From: a virus
Strand: one strand, 5' to 3'
DNA: 64,000 bases
IMG/VR virus record: IMGVR_UViG_3300017917_000199
Span: 1 to 64,000 of that record
Shown in pieces: positions 56,872 through 64,000 of this stretch. Under the pieces are notes generated by a model. The model was not told the origin of the DNA. It saw only the letters and a program-made list of their open reading frames with translations, and ran no database searches. How positions within the stretch are numbered: position 1 is the stretch's first letter; each line of letters opens with the position of its first letter. A program made the position numbers and the translations under genes.

Positions 56872-59800
56872 TTAAACTGCTGCCAATTCACCTGTATTCA
56901 AAATACGAACTGGGATATAGATGAATTCAGCTGCCTTGACAGGCTCAACTGCAACGTCAATCCATAGTTCATTTCTGTCAATTCTAGCTGGAGTGTTGTT
57001 ACTTTCGTCACAAACAACTAGATAGTCGTACAAGCCGCGTTTAGCAACTAAATCAATCATCAATGTTTCTACAACACCAGAGATTTCTTTACGTGTCAAC
57101 GCATCGTTAGGCTCGAATACAAACGGACGAGCAGCTAATGTTAACTGTCTACGTATGTAAGCAATTAATCGTGCAACGTTTGTTCTATCTAATGCAGATT
57201 GACTATTGAAACTTGTCTTGTTACCATAGTTCAACAAGCCAACACCAGTGAAGAATACTAATGGGTTGATGAAGTTAGTATATAAGATATCACGTATACC
57301 AATACGTGTCTTAATAGAAACAAACTCACCTGTTGCACTATCTACATAACCAATGCTAGATGCATTGTCAATGTTACCGCGGCGAGTGCCTGCTGCTGCT
57401 AACCAAGGATAAGCAATTGTGTCATTTCTGACAAATGTGCGTAACATCATGTGTGATGCAGGAACAGCAACTGAGTTACCTGACAAGTCTGTAGCAAGAC
57501 CACTTGGGTAGAATAGACCCATGTATGTATTGCGTGTTACTAGACCTTCTTCACCTGTGCTAGATGCACCTGCTGCGTTAGTGGCCCAATTTTGAATTGC
57601 TGTACCGCTATCAGCTAATCTCATTGGTGTGTCACCTAAGATATAGCAAGTTTCACCACGAGCACCGTTCAACTCAATCATATCTGGTTGTAGTTCAGGG
57701 TAGTTAGGTGTAGCCATTAAGTTGAAGAAGTTATCTTCGTCACGGATAGCTGTATTTGTAACGATAGCTGCCTTCAATGCTTGAACAACCATAGCACGTT
57801 GAGCTTGACGGCCCATGTATGGAGCGCCATTTGTCATATTACCGCTTACTGTCACCCATGTATCAGTATAAGTTGGTAATACAGAGTTAGGGAAACTATC
57901 TATGTTAAAATAGTTGGATCTGTATTGCTTTACGTTATAACCTGAACGGCGTGTGTTGAATAACAACATACCAGATGGATATAATGTTGGCTCAGGTGCG
58001 TCTAAATCAACGTTGTTGCTTGTTAACAAGCTAACAATTGTTGGGATAGGATCATCGATTGGGCTAATGCTATTTTGATTGCTAGACCAACGTGCATCGG
58101 CAAATACAATACCTGTTGACCCAGTGTTGTCAGTATTGTCAATTAAGACCCACTGATTTACACCGCTGACTGACTGCCAACGACTGATTACAGGGTAATT
58201 TTCTAAGTCACTGGTGTTGATCCATAAATCACCGTATTCTAATTGTGTACCATCAGACTGTGTTGTAGGCTCAGATGCGCTTACGATAGGTCCGTTAGGA
58301 TCAGTTAAGTTTGTACCAGTTGCTGTTGGGAAACCGCTACTATCATAGTTTCTGTTACCATAACCATACCAAGCACCGTTGTAGTTAACCATAATATCAA
58401 CTTGGTCAACAACACTATAGAACCAGTTTGTGTTATTAGCTGGAGCTACACCAGGAGCGCCTTCGTTTGCAGTGTATGTCATCTCTACCCAATTACTTAA
58501 TTGAGTTAAGTATACCGCTGAAGGTTCGCCTGAAATATATGTGACTGCTGTTGCAGCGCCGGCACTTACTGCTGTTACTTGTAAGACTAAATCATTTGCG
58601 GGAGTTGTTCCGCCTAAATCTGCTCCGCTAATCGTTACAGTATCACCTATAACGTAACCAGAACCACCGTCGCCGATTCCTGTTCCGTTTACAATATAAC
58701 TACCATATGAGTTAAGAATGTTAAATGTAGCAGAAGATCCGACACCGCTAGTACTATCCTGAACAATGCCAGTAAATGCTGCTGTAGATCCTGAACCGTA
58801 TCTTACTCCAGTGTCACCTACTATAAAACCTGCTTCGGTTATTAATCCAGATGACACGTTAGTTGAAACAAAACTACTATCAACAGTATCATCCATCATA
58901 ATTACGCCACCAGTTGTGTGTGTTAATTGTATAGAACCGTTTGTAGTTACTGTTGCAGTTGTGTAAGGAATATTTGCTGCTGCCCATGCTGTTACAAAAT
59001 CAGTAGCATCGCTGTTATCGGCTAATGTAAAATTGTATGGTCCGGATAATGTTGAAGAACCTGGCACTGAAACATAAACATTCATGTAATACGAAACAGT
59101 ATCAGGAGCAGCATCAAACGCTGGATTAGTTGTTGTTCCTGTTACAACTGTAGCTCCGGTAGCGATTCGTTCCCAGAAATATACAGGTGCTGTTCTAGCA
59201 GTACCATTGTAAAAATATTGTCCGTAAATTGTTCCTGCAGGAATAGCCTGGCCACCTGTAGCATCTAAGTCGTTAATTGCACCGGCATCGCTAGTAGCTA
59301 ATGTAACATTCTTTAAATTCCAAGTTTGGGTAGTACCATTGAATACCGACATTTTTGGATTTAAACCATTGCCTGCAGCGCCAACTTTAACCCATACTGA
59401 TCCAGTTGGGCGAGGTTGTGATTGACCAGTGGTCCATAATGGCATTTGTGCTGCTGTACCGTAACTTAGTAAAGGTTGATAGTAAGTTCCAGCTGTTATA
59501 CCTAAATCAGTTAATGCTGTTCCTGAAACATCAGAAAGATTAACGTTTCCGTTAGAAACTCCGGATGTAAGTATTTGACTAGAAAAAATACATAATTTAC
59601 CATTTCTAACTTCTGCTGATAGAGATGTCCATCCTAAATTATTAATTGCTGTTACAACACTTTCAGCATCAGCACCTACTGTGATAGTTGCAGTGTATAA
59701 ACCTGACATATCAATATCAAATGTATCACCGGGATTCAATGTAGGATTTGATGTTCCACCTTGAACTGTTGGAACATCATTTCTCCATGAGTTAGAACCA

Positions 59801-60444
59801 AGTACGACCCATGTGTTTGTTGTAGTTTTGTAATAGTATGTTCTGTTAGCACCATTAGGTTCTGTAGTAACTTCTAAAGCATTTACAGCATAGTCACCTA
59901 TGTTTCCGATACTTGCTAGAGGAAGGCCACCTGACATATCACTAGCCATAGTGATAACGATCGGTGTTTGTAATTCAAATGTACCAGTTGTAGCATTGAA
60001 TTCATAGATACCCCATGTGCTAGTTGTAGTGTCTAACCAATATGTGCCATTAGATGGTGTACCGACTGGACGACCAACTTGACCTACTAAACTTGCTAAA
60101 TCAATGTCAGCACGTAAAACGTAGCAACGATTGGTTACACCTAAAACACTGTAAGCTGCTAATAGACCATATTCATTTAATTCATAACCTTGAATAGGTG
60201 TACCATTGGTTGTAGTATAGAAGAACGGAGTTCCATACAAATCAACCAAATCACGCTGACTTGTTACTTGATATAATTTTCCTGCATTGGCTGCTGTTGT
60301 AGCTTGAGCAACACCTGTACCAGCAGCATTAGCTTTATTCTGTGCTGTTGCTAGAAGTACAAATGGGACGGAGTTGACTGGGGCTGGAAGATATTGACTT
60401 TGGTCAATGATTGATACTTCTACGCCTGGAGATGTTAATGCCAT
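56872..60444 (-). CDS. gp18: Tail sheath protein, gp18-like, greatly enlarged
   Basis: 1190 residues against 659 in T4. N-terminus LTSPGVEVSIIDQSQYLPAP and C-terminus (RGETCYILGD; NFINPLVFFTGVGLLNYGNK; RRQLTLAARPFVFEPNDALT; ELWIDVAVEPVKAAEFIYIP) are conserved sheath. Residues about 130-850 are an insertion of beta-rich modules, several with a 'G-[ST]-x-W-[VIL]' plus 'NG-x-x-W' pattern (GSVWVKVGAAGNG; GTYWLDTTTSTWG; GDLWINTSDLEN). These should form surface protrusions on the tail. Late promoter 55 bases upstream; SD AAAGGAAAA. Confidence 0.93.
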   Translation of the reverse strand: MALTSPGVEVSIIDQSQYLPAPVNSVPFVLLATAQNKANAAGTGVAQATTAANAGKLYQVTSQRDLVDLYGTPFFYTTTNGTPIQGYELNEYGLLAAYSVLGVTNRCYVLRADIDLASLVGQVGRPVGTPSNGTYWLDTTTSTWGIYEFNATTGTFELQTPIVITMASDMSGGLPLASIGNIGDYAVNALEVTTEPNGANRTYYYKTTTNTWVVLGSNSWRNDVPTVQGGTSNPTLNPGDTFDIDMSGLYTATITVGADAESVVTAINNLGWTSLSAEVRNGKLCIFSSQILTSGVSNGNVNLSDVSGTALTDLGITAGTYYQPLLSYGTAAQMPLWTTGQSQPRPTGSVWVKVGAAGNGLNPKMSVFNGTTQTWNLKNVTLATSDAGAINDLDATGGQAIPAGTIYGQYFYNGTARTAPVYFWERIATGATVVTGTTTNPAFDAAPDTVSYYMNVYVSVPGSSTLSGPYNFTLADNSDATDFVTAWAAANIPYTTATVTTNGSIQLTHTTGGVIMMDDTVDSSFVSTNVSSGLITEAGFIVGDTGVRYGSGSTAAFTGIVQDSTSGVGSSATFNILNSYGSYIVNGTGIGDGGSGYVIGDTVTISGADLGGTTPANDLVLQVTAVSAGAATAVTYISGEPSAVYLTQLSNWVEMTYTANEGAPGVAPANNTNWFYSVVDQVDIMVNYNGAWYGYGNRNYDSSGFPTATGTNLTDPNGPIVSASEPTTQSDGTQLEYGDLWINTSDLENYPVISRWQSVSGVNQWVLIDNTDNTGSTGIVFADARWSSNQNSISPIDDPIPTIVSLLTSNNVDLDAPEPTLYPSGMLLFNTRRSGYNVKQYRSNYFNIDSFPNSVLPTYTDTWVTVSGNMTNGAPYMGRQAQRAMVVQALKAAIVTNTAIRDEDNFFNLMATPNYPELQPDMIELNGARGETCYILGDTPMRLADSGTAIQNWATNAAGASSTGEEGLVTRNTYMGLFYPSGLATDLSGNSVAVPASHMMLRTFVRNDTIAYPWLAAAGTRRGNIDNASSIGYVDSATGEFVSIKTRIGIRDILYTNFINPLVFFTGVGLLNYGNKTSFNSQSALDRTNVARLIAYIRRQLTLAARPFVFEPNDALTRKEISGVVETLMIDLVAKRGLYDYLVVCDESNNTPARIDRNELWIDVAVEPVKAAEFIYIPVRILNTGELAAV

Positions 60445-60499
60445 TTTGTTTTTCCTTTATGTAAAATTATGAGGTTTACCACCTAAAAATGCATAAAAG

Positions 60500-60507
60500 T
60501 ATTTATT
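60500..60507 (-). promoter_or_regulatory. Late promoter AATAAATA for gp18
   Basis: AATAAATACT on the minus strand in the 119-base divergent spacer; gives a 49-base leader, longer than the others. Confidence 0.58.
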
Positions 60508-60551
60508 AAAAAAATCAAAAAAGACGGTTTAGTCGTGCCTTCGAAGGTGAT

Positions 60552-60559
60552 ACTAAATA
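60552..60559 (+). promoter_or_regulatory. Late-like element ACTAAATA (plus strand)
   Basis: ACTAAATAC on the plus strand, 4 bases from motif end to ATG 60564; same variant as at 43657-43664. Confidence 0.35.
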
Positions 60560-60563
60560 CAGT

Positions 60564-60917
60564 ATGAGTTTAAAGCGTCCTATATGTCCTGTGTGTAACA
60601 AAAACTACCGTGCTGTTAATTATAAGCGTGATGGTGTAACACATTACAGAAGCATGTGTGATGAATGCGGTAGAAAGAAAAATAAACTTAAACCTAGAAA
60701 ACCCAATTGGTCTAAAAATGGATACAAAAAGAAAACCACATGTGACTTATGTGGTTTCAAAAGTTTATTCTCCTCGCAGATAGCAGTGTTCTATATTGAC
60801 GGAGACTTAGAAAATGCTACACCAGCCAACCTCAGAAGCATATGCTTAAATTGTGTAGAAGTAGTTAAGCAAAAAGAAGTTAACTGGAAACGCGGAGATT
60901 TACAAGTTGACTATTGA
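60564..60917 (+). CDS. Zinc-ribbon, degenerate HNH-like protein
   Basis: 117 residues, basic, on the plus strand. CPVCNKNY, CDECGRKKNK, CDLCGFKS and CLNCVEVV give four CxxC knuckles (two zinc sites). FYIDGDLENATPANLRSICL has the layout of an HNH core ('H.dGd..n..p.NL..lC..C') in which the first His is replaced (FYID). Probably a DNA-binding relic of a homing nuclease or a transcription factor. Its end overlaps the dNMP kinase end by 18 bases, tail to tail. Confidence 0.68.
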   Translation: MSLKRPICPVCNKNYRAVNYKRDGVTHYRSMCDECGRKKNKLKPRKPNWSKNGYKKKTTCDLCGFKSLFSSQIAVFYIDGDLENATPANLRSICLNCVEVVKQKEVNWKRGDLQVDY

Positions 60918-61532
60918 TTTGATTTTTTGATGCAAGTCATCAATGGTTCCGTCGTTTTCAATATAGTGGTCATACTGTAATCCCACGCTAGAATATTCAC
61001 TTGCGTGTACGCCCAAACGAATCAAGTTTTCTTTACTGATTGCCCAAGTCATATTACCCCACTCACCCTTATTGTATGATACGGCATATTCGTACCAGTC
61101 AGGTTTAGGACCCCTAGAGATTCGCATTGTAGTACCGCCCACTGACTTGATAGCATTGACTTCATTAGCAAAACGACAGTCTGTAATAACAATATTATCT
61201 TTAGCTTGGCGTAATTTGTTCTCTACACTTGCAACCCAAATATCACTATGGAAGTTGTTACGTAGTACATCTGTTCCCCAGTACTGCAATACCCAACGCG
61301 GTGTGATTTCCATACCTAGACGATTACTCCACCATTCGTCCTTTTGTTCTCGCCATTCTCTACTTGTCTTAGTAGATCCTTCTAATAGTTCTCGGTCCCA
61401 TCCGAAAACTGAACTAACTGCGTCTTTCAATGACGCTGCAAAACTTACTCTTTTAAAACCATGGAATGTGCAAAGATAATCAGCAACAGTATCTTTGCCA
61501 GACCCAATAAAGCCGGTTACGCCTAAAATCAT
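60900..61532 (-). CDS. gp1: Deoxynucleoside monophosphate kinase, gp1-like
   Basis: 210 residues (T4 gp1: 241). P-loop GVTGFIGSGKDTVADYL (4-20), RVSFAASLKDAV, and VITDCRFANEVNAIKSVGG, typical of the T4 gp1 dNMP kinase family that phosphorylates dGMP, dTMP and modified dCMP. SD AGGAG, 7 bases before the ATG, is locked in a 9-bp hairpin. With a modified-guanine pathway present, a broad base tolerance would be useful. Confidence 0.86.
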   Translation of the reverse strand: MILGVTGFIGSGKDTVADYLCTFHGFKRVSFAASLKDAVSSVFGWDRELLEGSTKTSREWREQKDEWWSNRLGMEITPRWVLQYWGTDVLRNNFHSDIWVASVENKLRQAKDNIVITDCRFANEVNAIKSVGGTTMRISRGPKPDWYEYAVSYNKGEWGNMTWAISKENLIRLGVHASEYSSVGLQYDHYIENDGTIDDLHQKIKSIVNL

Positions 61533-61539
61533 GTGGAAA

Positions 61540-61572
61540 CTCCTGTCAGAGATACTTATTCTATGACAGGAG
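61540..61572 (-). promoter_or_regulatory. SD-sequestering hairpin with internal late-like element
   Basis: On the minus strand CTCCTGTCA (61572-61564) pairs perfectly over 9 bp with TGACAGGAG (61548-61540); the second arm contains the dNMP kinase SD. The 15-base loop holds AATAAGTA (61560-61553), one change from AATAAATA. A transcript started there would lack the first arm and free the SD. Confidence 0.68.
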
Positions 61573-61595
61573 CATGACGAAAGAAAGTGTTTAGG

Positions 61596-61961
61596 TTAAT
61601 CGGAATAATCTTCTAATTTTAAAATCATGTTTGGAAGAATATCACCCATGTACATACATTGGTCTGTTTCTCTAAGACTTTCTATCCAATTTTCTTCCGT
61701 AGTGTGATCTATGTCGCCCATCAATTTTGATTTATCTAATTTGTTGAGGTCTACCGTCACTAAGGTAATGTTGTCATAACCAGTTCTTTCTTGGTCAGAC
61801 TCAGCATATTCTAACGCAAGGTCGGGATTATCAGTCAAAAATACTGAGTGTTGTCTGCCAGCTTTCAAGCCATGTTTTTTTATAGTTTCAATTGATTCTG
61901 AGGTTCCGTGCCATAATATATTATGACCAGTATCTTCAAAAAGTATCTCGCTTATTCTCAT
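61596..61961 (-). CDS. ADP-ribosyltransferase-like protein with capsid signal
   Basis: 121 residues. MRISEILFED is a capsid-targeting-like start (LFE|D). Then ILWHGTSESIETIKKHGLKA (15-34), VFLTDNPDLALEYAE (40-54), ITLVTVDLNKLD and MYMGDILPNMI, an order seen in ART/KptA-fold proteins (HGTS for the first NAD contact, aromatic/Leu-Thr middle, late acidic region). The catalytic Glu is not certain. T4 Alt is an injected ART that modifies host RNA polymerase, so this is a strong functional parallel. Follows gp13 by one base. Confidence 0.6.
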   Translation of the reverse strand: MRISEILFEDTGHNILWHGTSESIETIKKHGLKAGRQHSVFLTDNPDLALEYAESDQERTGYDNITLVTVDLNKLDKSKLMGDIDHTTEENWIESLRETDQCMYMGDILPNMILKLEDYSD

Positions 61962-61962
61962 G

Positions 61963-62766
61963 TTATCCTTGTACCCATGTTAATGGTTGACTGTAATCAA
62001 CATAACGCTTGAGTTCGTCAATTAGTTGTGCTTGCAATTCTCTACTTTCGTTCTTCATTGCTGTACCATTTAATGTTGTGCCACCGCCTGGCCCTGCAAT
62101 GCTACCAAACTTCTCACGTGCCTCACCGATGATACCCTTCAATACGGCTAAAGTAAAGTCACCAATCCAAACACCTGCACCTGGATCTTGTAACAACACT
62201 GTTTCAGGACGTTGAACATCAGCCCAAATAAGAATTCTTTCACCAGAACCCTTGAAGTCACGAACTAATCTCAATACCTTTGTGACAGGATCGAATGTAT
62301 AAATGACATAACCACCGAACATACGAGCAGCCAACTCGACATAACCAGCATAGAAGTCATATGTCGCCATACCACCTGTATAGTTGTAATTCAATAGGTA
62401 TGTGTTTAGAATCGCACTTGAGAATGGGTCAAAACTTGTAGAACTTGGACCTGTTTCAAAACCAACTGTTCGTCTGAAAACTGAACGAACATTAATGAAT
62501 TCTTGAGGCAATGTATAAGTGTCAACATTCTTAATGACTGTCATTAATGTGTAGGATTCAGCCGTAGCGTTTTGCGCTCTTTGGCGATAGATTTTGATTG
62601 CATAGTTATACGCAGCCTCAAAGTGCTGAGGATCTAATTCTAGGTCAATAATTCCATCGCCTAAACGATATTTCAAGTTTTGAAACAGTGCTTGTTTCAA
62701 TTCGTCTAGTGTTAGATTAGACGGAGTTGCTAAAATACTAGCTGTTTGATTTGTTGCTGTGGTCAT
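61963..62766 (-). CDS. gp13: Neck protein, gp13-like
   Basis: 267 residues (T4 gp13: 309). LGDGIIDLELDPQHFEAAYN near the N-terminus matches T4 '[20 protein letters not shown]'; TLPQEFINVRSVFR and WIGDFTLAVLKGIIGEAREK follow gp13 order, ending in LTWVQG. Seals the DNA-filled head at the neck. Late promoter upstream. gp14, gp15 and gp20 are not in this window, so the T4 gene order is broken here. Confidence 0.82.
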   Translation of the reverse strand: MTTATNQTASILATPSNLTLDELKQALFQNLKYRLGDGIIDLELDPQHFEAAYNYAIKIYRQRAQNATAESYTLMTVIKNVDTYTLPQEFINVRSVFRRTVGFETGPSSTSFDPFSSAILNTYLLNYNYTGGMATYDFYAGYVELAARMFGGYVIYTFDPVTKVLRLVRDFKGSGERILIWADVQRPETVLLQDPGAGVWIGDFTLAVLKGIIGEAREKFGSIAGPGGGTTLNGTAMKNESRELQAQLIDELKRYVDYSQPLTWVQG

Positions 62767-62787
62767 AGAGATTACCCGATAATGTAG

Positions 62788-62795
62788 TATTTATC
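62788..62795 (-). promoter_or_regulatory. Late promoter GATAAATA for gp13
   Basis: GATAAATACT on the minus strand, 21 bases before ATG 62766. Confidence 0.62.
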
Positions 62796-62801
62796 AGGTA
62801 A

Positions 62802-63014
62802 TCAGTCTTTCAATATATCAAATACAGTCCCGTATTCGTATCTTTTCCAATCATCCATATCAACATATATATTGATACAACGGCGGTATACTGTCTTTAG
62901 CCACGTTCGTTTTCCATGAACTTTTACAGGATACCATGCAAACCATTTCTCCCAAGGATGTATTATTACCTTTCTGGGAGTATAGCCATATCTCGGGGGA
63001 GGATTATAATTCAA
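62802..63014 (-). CDS. Small conserved phage protein with WLK motif, second copy
   Basis: 70 residues. Core WEKWFAWYPVKVHGKRTWLK corresponds to the core of the protein at 2108-2338 (W-[FY]-P, GKR, WLK). Pro/Tyr-rich start MNYNPPPRYGYTPRK. Function unknown. Two bases after the oxygenase gene. Confidence 0.62.
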   Translation of the reverse strand: MNYNPPPRYGYTPRKVIIHPWEKWFAWYPVKVHGKRTWLKTVYRRCINIYVDMDDWKRYEYGTVFDILKD

Positions 63015-63016
63015 TG

Positions 63017-63892
63017 TTAACTCTTATCATAGGACCATTTCCAAGTGTATCCATCTTCAAGACCTAGCTTTTCACATAGTTCTTCTGTAAAAGTTCCGTC
63101 GATTCTTAATGTATATCGGAATACTGGTTCAGGATCTACACCATGATAATCTCTGTTGTTGAAGAAATAACTTTTAGCACCATTAGGAAGATAGTATTTT
63201 TCTTTTGTTTTTTCGTCCCATATAAAACTTGGGCGCCATCCACCGTCAAAGAACAGATTAATATTGTGGTCGCTATGTTCTGCAACTACACTATCTCTAT
63301 GAATAGTCACCCCAGCGTTTGGATAAGTCGTGAAAAACATGACCCTGCCTATATTTTTAAAGGGAAGGGTTTTTATGTATTCAAGTAATTTAGGAAAATG
63401 TTTACTTGCTTCAGTCCAATTATCGTTGTCTTTTGTTTTGTTTCGAAATTCGCTATGTTTTAAATATAATGCAAAGAACCATGGTATGACCGATCCCAAT
63501 GCAAAATACGCATACTTATATGCCACTTGCATTTTTTGCCCTTCAGGTGCTTTTTCTATTAACTCTAGTATAGCTTTTTTATGCACTCCGGAAGGATCTA
63601 TTTCAGAAAGATTTTTTAAAGTGTCAGACCAGCATCCATGATTATTATACTTCTTTTCTTCTTCCGGTGGAATGTCTCCGTAGACCATTCCCATTTTGTA
63701 ATCGTTGCTCAGTGCTAAACCCTGACAGCATTCAATATGCAATTCAGAATCCATGCTATGGTCAATATAGTTGTCCATAGAAATTATAGGGGTACGGGTC
63801 GTACCTACACCCCTCACACCAAATTCTTGGTAAGCAAAATGCGGTACCATAACATCTCCTATTTTATATAGAAGATGTTGTTGGTCTTTCAT
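63017..63892 (-). CDS. 2-oxoglutarate/Fe(II) oxygenase-like protein
   Basis: 291 residues. Double-stranded beta-helix block in the C-terminal half: GVTIHRDSVVAEHSDHNINL (HxD metal pair), SFIWDEKTKEKYYLPNGAKS, FFNNRDYHGVDPEPVFRYTL (distal His and the Arg that holds 2-oxoglutarate). Such hydroxylases are frequent in T4-like aquatic phages; target may be protein or nucleic acid. ATGA overlap with the partial gene upstream. Confidence 0.75.
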   Translation of the reverse strand: MKDQQHLLYKIGDVMVPHFAYQEFGVRGVGTTRTPIISMDNYIDHSMDSELHIECCQGLALSNDYKMGMVYGDIPPEEEKKYNNHGCWSDTLKNLSEIDPSGVHKKAILELIEKAPEGQKMQVAYKYAYFALGSVIPWFFALYLKHSEFRNKTKDNDNWTEASKHFPKLLEYIKTLPFKNIGRVMFFTTYPNAGVTIHRDSVVAEHSDHNINLFFDGGWRPSFIWDEKTKEKYYLPNGAKSYFFNNRDYHGVDPEPVFRYTLRIDGTFTEELCEKLGLEDGYTWKWSYDKS

Positions 63893-64000
63893 AGGTCACC
63901 CTCTTTTCGGTTCTCACTGTAGAATGCATCAAAGTGTCCGCCCGGGTATCGTGATTCTAGCTTGGAAACATTTTCAGCAATCACATCATTGGGGTCGTAT
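63889..64000 (-). CDS. C-terminal end of MazG-like nucleotide pyrophosphohydrolase, cut by window edge
   Basis: Last 37 codons only. VIAENVSKLESRYPGGHFDA then YSENRKEGDL: the 'N-x-x-KL-x-x-RYP-x-G-x-F' end is typical of MazG-type NTP pyrophosphohydrolases. Stop overlaps the oxygenase start (ATGA). Rest lies beyond 64000. Confidence 0.6.
   Translation of the reverse strand, partial: YDPNDVIAENVSKLESRYPGGHFDAFYSENRKEGDL

Overview
This window is a stretch of a T4-like (contractile-tailed) bacteriophage genome, AT-rich and packed almost without gaps. The T4 core is unmistakable: DNA polymerase gp43, sliding clamp gp45, clamp loader gp44, dNMP kinase gp1, neck gp13, tail sheath gp18, tail tube gp19, head-completion gp4, a gp31/GroES-like co-chaperonin and a DsbA-like protein. 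Late promoters of the T4 type ((A/G/C/T)ATAAATA) are scattered in front of virion genes. Host-like accessory genes (phoH, pstS with a PhoB box, glyA, dadA, a Bax-inhibitor-1 protein, dnaJ, clpA, dps) resemble those of aquatic phages of Proteobacteria. A host that uses PhoB/Pho boxes is implied; I cannot name it. Nearly everything is on the minus strand, so transcription runs from high to low coordinates. Only phoH and one small zinc-ribbon gene are on the plus strand. I found no tRNA, rRNA or CRISPR array and no gene-free stretch above 300 bases.

Layout. 1-9.7 kb: sugar epimerase, glycosyltransferase, 7-deazaguanine precursor genes (queE, queD, folE), glyA-dadA, a cytidylyltransferase and small unknowns. 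9.7-18.7 kb: histone-like proteins, a second glycosyltransferase, a DpdA-like DNA-guanine transglycosylase next to a T-fold protein, then clamp, polymerase, DsbA-like and a TilS-like PP-loop enzyme. 18.7-32.2 kb: a cassette of proteins of which most start with a short signal resembling the T4 capsid-targeting sequence (M-[KR]-x-x-[EQ]-[FIL]-x-x-E) and ending at a plausible prohead-protease site. They carry enzyme-like domains: metallopeptidase, GNAT plus kinase-like, two polymerase-beta-type nucleotidyltransferases, and a KxDG/HxGH double protein. A pstS unit, insulated by two near-identical terminators, sits inside the cassette. 32.2-43.6 kb: clpA-dnaJ, holin, phoH, clamp loader, BI-1, co-chaperonin and a DnaE-like fragment. 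43.6-60.4 kb: tail fibre and Ig-like structural proteins, endolysin, a large segmented capsid-signal protein, gp4, gp19 and gp18. 60.5-64 kb: dNMP kinase, an ADP-ribosyltransferase-like protein with capsid signal, gp13, a 2-oxoglutarate oxygenase and the tail of a MazG-like gene.

How it fits together. FolE, QueD-like, QueE and DpdA would make and insert a 7-deazaguanine into phage DNA, and glycosyltransferases may decorate DNA or virion. The capsid-signal proteins would be packaged, trimmed and injected, as T4 Alt and the internal proteins are. Early genes use sigma-70 promoters. In four of them the -10 box ends exactly 6 bases before the start codon and no Shine-Dalgarno site is seen, implying leaderless mRNAs; several late genes show the same spacing. 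The dNMP kinase leader hides its Shine-Dalgarno site in a hairpin that contains a late-promoter-like element, like the T4 early/late switch hairpins.
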